Source of the DNA: Phycisphaeraceae bacterium
GTDB taxonomy: Bacteria > Planctomycetota > Phycisphaerae > Phycisphaerales > UBA1924
NCBI GenBank assembly: GCA_019636555.1
Contig: JAHBXH010000001.1
Span: forward strand, 1,426,001-1,490,000
DNA: 64,000 nt
Direction: 5' to 3'
Part shown: positions 41,696 to 49,409 of the stretch, in pieces
How positions within the stretch are numbered: position 1 is the first letter of the stretch
Layout of the letters: each line of letters opens with the position of its first letter
Position numbers and translations under genes: made by a program
The notes under the pieces: model-generated
The model's database searches: none
The model's input: the letters and a program-made list of their open reading frames with translations, nothing else
Told to the model about the DNA's origin: nothing

Positions 41696-41760
41696 ATTCG
41701 GGTGAATGCGCGGGGAACCCGAAATCTGAATGCGGATGCAGAGAGCAGCAACAATTGGGC

Positions 41761-42297
41761 ATGACCGGCGGATCGGGCGAGAGTCAGGCTTGCGTGCAGT
41801 TGAACGTGCGAGGAATCGTCGAGGAAGATCGCGCATGGCAGCGTGGGTTTTTGACGGAACATTTTGCGAGTCCGACCGTCAGTTCGCGGCGGAAGTGGAT
41901 CGACACGATGGTGCTTCCGGGGCTTGTCGCTTGGCGGGGTGATGCGCGCGTGGGCATCGCGATTCACACGGAAATGCGACCGGGGGCGGAATGCGAACTT
42001 GTGGCGCTGGCATCGCAGGCGACCCGGGGCGGTGTAGGGTCGGTGTTGCTGGCGGAGTTCATGCAAAGCGCGCGCGAGGCTCGGTGCTCGAAGCTGGTGC
42101 TGACGACGAGCAACGACAATCTGGATGCGATGCGGCTCTATCAGCGCCGGGGCTGGCGATTTGTCCGCATCTATCCCGGAGCCATGGACGACGCCCGTCG
42201 CGAGAAGCCCGAAATCCCGGCGATCGGGGCGTACGGGATTCCGATGCGCGACGATGTGGAGTTTGAATACGATCTGGGCACGGAGCAGACGCCATGA
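41761..42297 (+). CDS. GNAT-family N-acetyltransferase
   Basis: 178 residues. The acetyl-CoA site is ECELVALASQATRGGVGSVL (the Q/R-x-x-G-x-G/A type loop as ATRGGVGS), followed by the characteristic LVLTTSNDNLDAMRLYQRRG. The substrate cannot be predicted. ATG at 41761 is used; the frame is open upstream through the repeat. Its TGA overlaps the ATG of the aldehyde-dehydrogenase-like gene. Confidence 0.85.
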   Translation: MTGGSGESQACVQLNVRGIVEEDRAWQRGFLTEHFASPTVSSRRKWIDTMVLPGLVAWRGDARVGIAIHTEMRPGAECELVALASQATRGGVGSVLLAEFMQSAREARCSKLVLTTSNDNLDAMRLYQRRGWRFVRIYPGAMDDARREKPEIPAIGAYGIPMRDDVEFEYDLGTEQTP

Positions 42298-43190
42298 GTA
42301 ACCGGCTCGATGTCCTCAAGACGTACAAACTCTATATCGACGGCAAATTCCCGCGCACCGAATCGGGGCGCACGATGATTGTTGAGTCGGGTGGGGGCGG
42401 GGGTAGGAAGGGAAGCGTCTTCGCGCATCTGTGCAAGGCGAGCCGAAAGGATTTGCGCGAGGCGGTCGAGGCGGCGCGCAAGGCGCAGCCGGGTTGGGCG
42501 GGCGCGACGGCGTATCTCCGCGGGCAGATTCTGTACCGCATCGCGGAGATGCTCGAAGGCAAGAAGCGAGAGCTCGTCGAGGCGATCGAGGCTGTCGGCA
42601 CGAAGAAGAAGAGCGCGAAGGGCATCGGCGCAGAAGAAGAAGTGCTCGCATCGATCGATCGGCTGATCTGTTTCGCCGGTTGGGCGGACAAGTACGCGCA
42701 GGTGCTCGGCTGCAACAACCCGGTCGCGGGACCGTATTACAACTTCACGGCGCCCGAGCCTTCCGGCGTTGTCGCGGTGCTCGCGCCCGATGAAGCGCCC
42801 TTGCTCGCCTTTGTTTCTCTGATTGCGCCAGCGCTTTGCGCGGGTAATTCGGTGGTTGCGCTCGCGAGCGAGAAGAATCCGGTTCCTGCCGCGGTCTTTG
42901 CGGAAGCGTGTGCGACCGGCGATGTGCCCGGCGGCGTACTCAACATTCTGACGGGTGTGCGTTCTGAGTTGCTGCCGATCATCGCGGCGCACCGGGATAT
43001 CGATGCGATTCACGCCGCGAACATGACCGTGGAAGAGACGAGCACGCTGAAAATGGGCGCAGCGGAGAACATCAAGCGTGTGGTCGTGCGCACGGTTCCC
43101 GACTGGCTCGATACATCGGATGCGCACAGCCCGTGGCGGATCGAACCGCTCATCGACTTCAAGACGATGTGGCACCCTGCGTCGGCGTGA
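42294..43190 (+). CDS. truncated aldehyde dehydrogenase-family protein without catalytic domain
   Basis: 298 residues against about 480 for the family. It has the ALDH N-terminal landmarks YKLYIDGKFPRTESGRTM, SRKDLREAVEAARKAQPGW, YYNFTAPEPSGVVAVLAPDE, PALCAGNSVVALASEKNPVP and DVPGGVLNILTG. It stops soon after, so the active-site cysteine domain is missing. The end is not a recent frameshift: the terminal segment DAHSPWRIEPLIDFKTMWHP looks designed. Cys-less ALDH-like proteins exist and may bind NAD or act as partners of a full ALDH. It is coupled to the GNAT gene by ATGA, and its 3' end overlaps the convergent membrane gene by 32 bp. Confidence 0.8.
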   Translation: MSNRLDVLKTYKLYIDGKFPRTESGRTMIVESGGGGGRKGSVFAHLCKASRKDLREAVEAARKAQPGWAGATAYLRGQILYRIAEMLEGKKRELVEAIEAVGTKKKSAKGIGAEEEVLASIDRLICFAGWADKYAQVLGCNNPVAGPYYNFTAPEPSGVVAVLAPDEAPLLAFVSLIAPALCAGNSVVALASEKNPVPAAVFAEACATGDVPGGVLNILTGVRSELLPIIAAHRDIDAIHAANMTVEETSTLKMGAAENIKRVVVRTVPDWLDTSDAHSPWRIEPLIDFKTMWHPASA

Positions 43191-44016
43191 ATGCCGGAGC
43201 ATCGGGGTCGGGCAGCGAGCACGACGCGAACGCCTGCACGATGGTGTGGATTCCGGCGCACAGCAGACCGGTGAGCACCATCGCGAGCGCCGTGAGCAGC
43301 GAGAGCCGCGCGACCTCGTGCGGGCCGGTCAGGGTCGTCGTCATGTGACCCGCGGTCACAAACAGCAGGGCGCCTGCAACGATCGGATAAGAGAGCTGGC
43401 CGAACAGACGCATCCACTTCGGGATCGTGTCGTCGGGCTTGCTCTTGGTGCCCATGGTGATCAGGGCGAAAAGCACGCAGGCCGGGATCGCGCCGAGCAC
43501 AGCAATCGCGCACGCGGCATGTCCGACAAACTTGCCGCCACCGCCCGCCGGCCGAATCTCCCCGCCGAAAAGCGAGAGAATGCCGACGAATCCGATCGCG
43601 GCGCCGGTGTAGACCGCGCCGCGAAGCGCGAGCGCGAGCGCGCCGCGCGTGCGACGCAGCACCGCCCACGCCGCGAGCACGCCGAGCAGACCGGCGACCG
43701 TCACACGTCCGATCAGCCAGGAGTGCATCTTCCAATCGCCGATCTGGCCGGTTGTGCCCAGATAGCCGAACATCGAGCCGGCGAGAACCGTGCCCGCGAC
43801 GCACGCGAGCGCGAGCCCGGGACCGTCGCTGAATCGGCCGGCCGCCGCCGCGAGACCGAAGAGGGCTGCCAGCAGAGTCAAGCACTCAAACCCAATGAGC
43901 GCCCACGAAACCTGGGGAGCCATGAAGATGGCGGCGCCGACCGTGGCGAGCACGCTCAAGAGAACAAGAGAGCTCAGGATCGCGACGGCCAATCGAATGC
44001 TTGGGGGAGGTGTCAT
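43159..44016 (-). CDS. multi-pass membrane protein of unknown function
   Basis: 285 residues with about eight hydrophobic segments, starting IRLAVAILSSLVLLSVLATV. Conserved-looking polar points are GYLGTTGQIGDWKMHSWLIG and KSKPDDTIPKWMRLFGQLSY. It has no family I can name. The ATG at 44016 was chosen because the helix begins ten residues later. Its 3' end overlaps the ALDH-like gene; upstream is the 309-bp region before fliD. Confidence 0.7.
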   Translation of the reverse strand: MTPPPSIRLAVAILSSLVLLSVLATVGAAIFMAPQVSWALIGFECLTLLAALFGLAAAAGRFSDGPGLALACVAGTVLAGSMFGYLGTTGQIGDWKMHSWLIGRVTVAGLLGVLAAWAVLRRTRGALALALRGAVYTGAAIGFVGILSLFGGEIRPAGGGGKFVGHAACAIAVLGAIPACVLFALITMGTKSKPDDTIPKWMRLFGQLSYPIVAGALLFVTAGHMTTTLTGPHEVARLSLLTALAMVLTGLLCAGIHTIVQAFASCSLPDPDAPAFTPTQGATSS

Positions 44017-44149
44017 AGTGAAGCAAACCGCGACAGTACATCCGCGCACGTGACCAATCGCTCACGCCGAATCTCGGGATCGTAAGTTCCGGTAAGGATC
44101 GGACATCGGCGAAAGTTTGTTCGGTCTTTGTGGGCGGGATTCTTCGACA

Positions 44150-44165
44150 TGGAACGTGGTTTGCG
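44150..44165 (+). promoter_or_regulatory. sigma-54 type promoter for fliD-fliS
   Basis: TGGAACGTGGTTTGCG matches the sigma-54 consensus TGGCACG-N4-TTGCW at all but two positions, with the GG (-24) and GC (-12) pairs at exact spacing. It lies 160 bp before the fliD ATG in the 309-bp gap 44017-44325, so the message would have a leader of about 150 bases. Sigma-54 control of late flagellar genes is common. An activator site has not been identified; the rest of the gap shows nothing I can name. Confidence 0.65.
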
Positions 44166-44325
44166 ACCTTTCGCGAGGAAGGGCCTTTTCGCGCGCCGCG
44201 GTCGGCAACATCTGCGCGATTGCGCCGCGGGTTCGAAAGCCCGGTTCGGGTCGGAATCGGTCCGGAATCGGTCGATATTCAGAGGAAGAGCGCGCTCGCG
44301 GCGCTCCGCGCGGAAGGGAGTCGAA

Positions 44326-47181
44326 ATGGGCACGATCACCAGTGGCGTCGGCATTTTCAGCGGAATCGACAGCGGCTCGATTATCAGCCAGTTGCTGGCC
44401 ATTGATGCGCAGCCCAAGACCATCATCCAGCAGCGGGTTGCGCAGCTCCAGTCGCAGACCGCCGCGATCCTCGGAATCAATTCGAGGCTCTCCGCCCTGC
44501 GCACCGCGGTTGAAAAGTTCCGGACCGCCAACCCATTCGACAACAACGCGGCGACATCGAGCGACGACAAGGTGATCGGGGCGAGCGCGAGCGTCACCGC
44601 CGCCGCGGGAACCTATTCGTTTCTCGTCGATCGGCTGGTGAGTTCGCAGCAGTTGCTCAGCCGCGGCTTTGCCGACAAGACTTCGACGGCCGTGGGCGCG
44701 GGGACCATCTCGCTGGTTTCTGCGAAGTCGAGGCTCGACGGGGACACGGCCCTCGCCGATCTGAACGACGGCGCCGGGATCAATCGCGGCAAGATCGTTC
44801 TGACCGATTCCGCCGGATCCAGCGCAACCATCGATCTCAGCAAAGCCGCCTACGTCAGCGACGTGCTCGACGCGATCAACAACAACGGCAATGCGAAGGT
44901 GACGGCAAAGGTCGTGGATGACAAGCTCGTGTTGACCGACGGCGCCGCCGGCGTGGGCCAGTTGAGAGTCGCCGAGTCCTCCGGCACGACCGCCGCGAGC
45001 CTGGGCATTCTCGGTCAGGGGACCGGAACGATCACCGGTTCTTCACTGCGGAGCATCTCGAGCAACACGCTCCTCGCTTCGCTCAACGACGGGCGCGGGA
45101 TCAATCTCTCGAATTCCTCCGGGCCGGGCCGCTCGGATGTGACGCTGAAGGTCGATCGCGGCGGATCCGTCACGCTGGTGAACGTCAACCTCGGCGAGGT
45201 GAAGCCCGCCGATACCGTGCTCGAAGGGCCCGTTTCAACGCTGGGCGGCGCGCTCAAACGCATCAACGACGCGTTCGCCGCCAAGGGGCTGACCGGTATC
45301 GCCGCGTCGATTGACTCCGATGGAAAGCGGCTGAAGATCGTCGACTCGCTCGGCGGCACGATCACCGGTTCCGAGGTCGCCAGCGGCACCGCGGCGCGCG
45401 ATCTCGGTTTGCTCGGCAGCGCGACCGGAACGCTGACGGGTACGCGCATCGCCAGCGGCATCAACTCGGCGCTCGGCTCGAGCCTCAACGGAGGTACAGG
45501 GATCTCGGGCGACGGCAATATCGACTTCATTCTCGGCGACCTCTCGAGTTTCAGCGTCACGATCGATAAGGGCGCGACGCTGAGCGAGATCGCGGCGCAG
45601 ATCGAAACGGCGTCGATCTCCGGCGGTCAGAAGCGCGTATCGGTCGGACTAAGCGAAAACGGGCTCGGCCTCGTCGTCAAAGACCTCGTCGGGGGCGGCG
45701 GCGGGCTGACCATTGGCGGCACCCCCGGCGCGGACACGGCGGCGTCGCTTGGAATCTCGGCGGGCGCCGTCGCGAGCGGCATCGTCAATGGATCTGATCT
45801 TGGTCGCGCCGTGATCGGCACGGGAACCCTGCTGACGACGCTGGTACCGGGCGGCACTCTCTCCGCCGGAACGATGCGCATCACCGATGCGACCGGCGCC
45901 GTCGCGACCGTCTCGTACGACCCCACGATCAACAAGTCCGTCGGTGATCTCATCGCGCAGATCAACAGCTCGAATCTTGCGATCAAAGCCTCGATCAACT
46001 CCACGGGCGACGGAATCCTGATCACCGACACCGCGGCATCCGGCACCGGGCTCTCCAAGATCAAGATCGAAGATACCAAGGGCACCCTCGCGAAAGACCT
46101 GTCGATCGCGGGAACCGCGAGCGGAACGGGCGCAGACAACAAGATCGACGGCACGAGTCGCAAGAAGATCACGCTCACCGCGACCGACACGCTCCAGAGT
46201 CTCGTGGACAAGATCAACGCCTCGGGCGGCAGCGTCAAGGCCGCGATCGTGCAGACAGGTTCGGGCGCGACGCCGTACCAGCTGAGCCTGTTCAGCAGCA
46301 CTTCGGGGCGTGACGGGCGGTTCGTTGTCGATTCGTCGGCGCTCGATCTCGGGCTCAAGACCCTCGACGCGGGCGAGAACGCACGGGTGTTCTATGGCGG
46401 CACGGACCTCGCGAAATCGGTCCTGCTCACCAGCTCGAGCAACACGCTCGACAACGTCGTCTCCGGCGTGAAGATCGATCTCAAGGGCACCAGCACCAGC
46501 CTTGTCAACGTCAGCGTGCAGCGCGACAGCGCCGGACTCGAGAAGGCGCTCGGCGACATGGCCGACGCGTTCAATTCCGTCGTCACCAGCATCAACTCGC
46601 AGAGCGGCTACGACACCGACACGAAAAAGGCAGGACCGCTGCTCGGTGACGCGACGGCGCTCAACGTGCGCAGCCAGTTATTCAGCCTGATCCAGAGTTC
46701 ACCCCAGGGTGTCAGCGGGAAGTATCAGTCGCTCGCGCAGGTCGGATTCAAGATCGGAACCGGCGGCACAGTGACCTTTGACAAAGACGCGTTCCGTGCC
46801 GCGATGGCGGAAGACCCCGCGTCGGTCAAGGCGCTCGTGTCGGCACGCGTGGTCGACCCGAACTCGGGGACGAGCACGGTCAACGGAAACGACAACATCA
46901 CGGTGAAGGACACCAGCGGCAAACTCACGTTCACGCAGCTTGGTCTTGCCGGCAAACTCGAGGAATTCACGAAGAGCATGCTGGATTCGATCAGCGGCAC
47001 GCTCACGCTGCGGAAAAAGACACTGGATGAACAGGTCACCGCGCAGAACACGCGGATCGCGGCGATCGACCGCCAATTGGCCGCCAAACGAACGGTTCTC
47101 CAGGCCCAGTTCCTCCGGATGGAGCAGGCAATCGGCCAGTTGCAGCAGCAGCAGACCGCGCTCTCGGGTTTGAACAAGTAG
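44326..47181 (+). CDS. fliD: flagellar hook-associated protein 2 (filament cap)
   Basis: 951 residues, roughly one and a half to two times usual FliD length. The N-terminal FliD domain is GVGIFSGIDSGSIISQLLAI. The C-terminal domain (about 690-945) has VSVQRDSAGLEKALGDMADA and a final coiled coil of the type AIDRQLAAKRTVLQAQFLRM. Between them are repeated modules opening LADLNDGAGIN (about 138), LASLNDGRGIN (about 247), GSSLNGGTGIS (about 381) and TTLVPGGTLSAG (about 501), most ending near ASLGI or DLGLLG. The ATG at 44326 follows GGAAGGGAG. FliD caps the growing filament. fliS follows after 52 bp. Confidence 0.93.
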   Translation: MGTITSGVGIFSGIDSGSIISQLLAIDAQPKTIIQQRVAQLQSQTAAILGINSRLSALRTAVEKFRTANPFDNNAATSSDDKVIGASASVTAAAGTYSFLVDRLVSSQQLLSRGFADKTSTAVGAGTISLVSAKSRLDGDTALADLNDGAGINRGKIVLTDSAGSSATIDLSKAAYVSDVLDAINNNGNAKVTAKVVDDKLVLTDGAAGVGQLRVAESSGTTAASLGILGQGTGTITGSSLRSISSNTLLASLNDGRGINLSNSSGPGRSDVTLKVDRGGSVTLVNVNLGEVKPADTVLEGPVSTLGGALKRINDAFAAKGLTGIAASIDSDGKRLKIVDSLGGTITGSEVASGTAARDLGLLGSATGTLTGTRIASGINSALGSSLNGGTGISGDGNIDFILGDLSSFSVTIDKGATLSEIAAQIETASISGGQKRVSVGLSENGLGLVVKDLVGGGGGLTIGGTPGADTAASLGISAGAVASGIVNGSDLGRAVIGTGTLLTTLVPGGTLSAGTMRITDATGAVATVSYDPTINKSVGDLIAQINSSNLAIKASINSTGDGILITDTAASGTGLSKIKIEDTKGTLAKDLSIAGTASGTGADNKIDGTSRKKITLTATDTLQSLVDKINASGGSVKAAIVQTGSGATPYQLSLFSSTSGRDGRFVVDSSALDLGLKTLDAGENARVFYGGTDLAKSVLLTSSSNTLDNVVSGVKIDLKGTSTSLVNVSVQRDSAGLEKALGDMADAFNSVVTSINSQSGYDTDTKKAGPLLGDATALNVRSQLFSLIQSSPQGVSGKYQSLAQVGFKIGTGGTVTFDKDAFRAAMAEDPASVKALVSARVVDPNSGTSTVNGNDNITVKDTSGKLTFTQLGLAGKLEEFTKSMLDSISGTLTLRKKTLDEQVTAQNTRIAAIDRQLAAKRTVLQAQFLRMEQAIGQLQQQQTALSGLNK

Positions 47182-47233
47182 AAATGCGGACGGATTGAAG
47201 TCCAATCCGTCGGGAGACGATGAAGTCGGACCA

Positions 47234-47698
47234 ATGAGCGTCGCCACCCACAGCGCCAATTCGTATTTGCGGACGCGGGTCATGACGGCCTCGCGCGAAG
47301 AACTCCGCCTTCTTCTGCTCGAGGGAGCGATCAAATTCGTGATGCAGGCCAGGGAGGGCTTGCTTGCGCGTAATTTCGAGCAGGTGTTCAGCGGCACCGA
47401 CAACGCCCGCAACATCATCGTCGAGTTGATCACCGGCGTGCAGAGCGCGCCGAACCCCGATCTTGCCGAGCGTGTTCGATCGCTCTACACGTTTTTCTAC
47501 GTCCGGCTGACCGAGGCGAGCTTTGAGAAGAGCGTCGAGAAATTCGACGAGGTCATCGGCCTGCTCGAATACGAGCGCGAAACCTGGGTGCTGTTGATGG
47601 AAAAAGTGGCGGCAGAGAAAGCCGGTGTCGAACGCGCTGTTGCTGATTCCCTGCCGGAAGGCGAGCCGGGCTCCGGTCCGTTCAGCGTCGAAGGCTGA
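47234..47698 (+). CDS. fliS: flagellin chaperone FliS
   Basis: 154 residues. It starts HSANSYLRTRVMTASREELR, as in FliS, and continues LLLLEGAIKFVMQAREGLLA and YTFFYVRLTEASFEKSVEKF, an all-helical bundle. FliS binds flagellin and holds it unfolded for export. The C-terminal 25 residues are not conserved. The ATG at 47234 was chosen to fit family length; GGGAGA is somewhat far upstream. Confidence 0.9.
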   Translation: MSVATHSANSYLRTRVMTASREELRLLLLEGAIKFVMQAREGLLARNFEQVFSGTDNARNIIVELITGVQSAPNPDLAERVRSLYTFFYVRLTEASFEKSVEKFDEVIGLLEYERETWVLLMEKVAAEKAGVERAVADSLPEGEPGSGPFSVEG

Positions 47699-47752
47699 TG
47701 AAGAAACGCGATTGATCGCTCGAGCCAACCACGAAAACCAGAGCGCGGCCGA

Positions 47753-48115
47753 TCACGACGTGATCCAGCGTTCGGCTTCCGCGGCACTGCCCGCGGGAAA
47801 ATGCCGGATCGTTGCGGCCACAAAGTGCGACGCGATTCGCTCGGCGAACGCGCCCAGTGACGAATCCGTCACCACGGCGATCTTCTTCACGTGCTCGTGG
47901 TGATCGCGGACGAAGCGCAGGTGTGCCGCGAGCGCGCCGAAGCTTTCCCAGCCGGGGAATTCCGGCGCTTCGATCAGGATACCGGCGAGGCTGCCGCGCT
48001 TTTCGATGAGCGGATCGACCTCCCGAGCGAGCTTTTTGAAGTCTTCCTTTTCGAGCGGCGCGCCGGGGCGGAGATACAGGATTCCCGAACTCGTATCGAG
48101 CGAATGGCTGAGCAT
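47753..48115 (-). CDS. SpoIIAA-like STAS-fold protein
   Basis: 120 residues. LREVDP-type start followed by LAGILIEAPEFPGWESFGAL, then HHEHVKKIAVVTDSS and RIASHFVAATIRHFPAGSAA, the pattern of the SpoIIAA-like (DUF3478) family. It lacks the phosphorylatable Ser of true anti-anti-sigma proteins as far as I can see. ATG at 48115 with AGGAG at six bases. Convergent with fliS. Confidence 0.85.
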   Translation of the reverse strand: MLSHSLDTSSGILYLRPGAPLEKEDFKKLAREVDPLIEKRGSLAGILIEAPEFPGWESFGALAAHLRFVRDHHEHVKKIAVVTDSSLGAFAERIASHFVAATIRHFPAGSAAEAERWITS

Positions 48116-48240
48116 GCGGGCTCCTTTAGCTTGGCGAGAAAAACGGGAGTCGTCCGCGGCGGAGCAGCGGATTATTTTATGTGGCCGGTTCCAAGAGCGG
48201 AGTCGGAAACGAGGGGTTTGCGGAGTTACGCTTCTGCCGC

Positions 48241-49359
48241 ATGATCCACAGATTTCTGCTGCTGCTGCTGGTTTCTTTCATTGCTTTCTCGCAAGTTCCA
48301 ATGGCTGAGTTGGTGCCGGAGAATGGGCCGGTGAAGTACTCCACGAACACAGGCCCGCTCCGCATCGGCATCATCGGATTTGTTCACGGGCATGTGGAAG
48401 GTTTGCTGTGGCAGGCTTCGCAGCGCCAAGACATCAAGATTGTGGGAATCTACGAACCGAACACGGCGCTCTTCGATCGGTTGAGCGCGAAGTACAAGAT
48501 CGACTCGGCGCTGCGGTATGACTCGATCGAGAAGATGCTCGACGAGACGAAGCCAGAAGCCGTGAGCGTGATGAGTTCGATCAAGGATCATCTGCCCGCG
48601 GTCGAGGCGTGCGCGCCGCGCGGCATCCACGTGATGGTTGAAAAGCCGCTCGCGTTCTCGAACTCGGATGCGAAACAGATCGCGGAGCTCGCGAACAAGT
48701 ACGGCGTGCTCGTCCTGACGAATTACGAGACGAGCTGGTACGCCTCGCTGCGTGAAGCGAAAAAGATGATTGAATCGGGCGAGATGTCGCCGCTGCGGAA
48801 GATGGTTTTCCGGCACGGGCACAAAGGGCCGAAGGAGATCGGGTGCTCGCCGGAGTTTCTCGCTTGGTTGGCCAACCCCGAACAGAACGGAGGCGGCGCG
48901 ATCGTCGACTTCGGCTGCTACGGCGCGATCCTCTCGACGTGGCTGATGGACGGGGCGAAACCGACAAGCGTGGTCGCGAGCGCGGCGACACTGAAACCGG
49001 ATGTCTATCCGAGGGTCGATGACGATGCGACGATCGTGCTGACATACGGTCCGCCTCACAACGCGACGGCGATCATTGAGGCCTCGTGGGCGTGGACGCA
49101 CGACAACAAGGAAGCCGATTTCTACACGGAAAAAGGGAGTTTGCACGCGGAGAAATGGGATCAACTGTCGGTCCGCACCGAGAACGGCGAGCCGAAACCG
49201 ATCAAGCCGGCACCGACGGGATTCGAGAACGAGTGGGTCTATTTGCGGCAGGTCGTCCGCGGCGAATGCCCTGTCGATCCGCTCTCGAGCCTGGAGATGA
49301 ATGTGACGGCGGTTGAGATTCTCGATGCGGCGCGAAGTCAGTGCGGCAAGCAAAAATGA
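48241..49359 (+). CDS. exported Gfo/Idh/MocA-family oxidoreductase
   Basis: 372 residues. An N-terminal hydrophobic signal (FLLLLLVSFIAFSQVPMA) precedes the Rossmann motif LRIGIIGFVHGHVEGLL. EKPLAFSNSDAKQIAELANK carries the catalytic EKP lysine, and GGGAIVDFGCYGAILSTWLM matches the family's second domain. Sec-type signals are unusual for this fold, which usually uses Tat or stays in the cytoplasm, although planctomycetes export many family members. The sugar substrate is unknown. A terminator hairpin follows. Confidence 0.85.
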   Translation: MIHRFLLLLLVSFIAFSQVPMAELVPENGPVKYSTNTGPLRIGIIGFVHGHVEGLLWQASQRQDIKIVGIYEPNTALFDRLSAKYKIDSALRYDSIEKMLDETKPEAVSVMSSIKDHLPAVEACAPRGIHVMVEKPLAFSNSDAKQIAELANKYGVLVLTNYETSWYASLREAKKMIESGEMSPLRKMVFRHGHKGPKEIGCSPEFLAWLANPEQNGGGAIVDFGCYGAILSTWLMDGAKPTSVVASAATLKPDVYPRVDDDATIVLTYGPPHNATAIIEASWAWTHDNKEADFYTEKGSLHAEKWDQLSVRTENGEPKPIKPAPTGFENEWVYLRQVVRGECPVDPLSSLEMNVTAVEILDAARSQCGKQK

Positions 49360-49360
49360 A

Positions 49361-49384
49361 AGCGGGCCCTTTCACGGGCCCGCT
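49361..49384. terminator. bidirectional terminator hairpin
   Basis: AGCGGGCCC and GGGCCCGCT form a perfect nine-base stem around TTTCAC, between the ends of two convergent genes. The T-rich loop and flanking AAAAATGAA on the left give a T tract for the minus-strand gene at 49410. Confidence 0.75.
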
Positions 49385-49409
49385 CCGTACCCCAAAGAGC
49401 GTGAACCGT

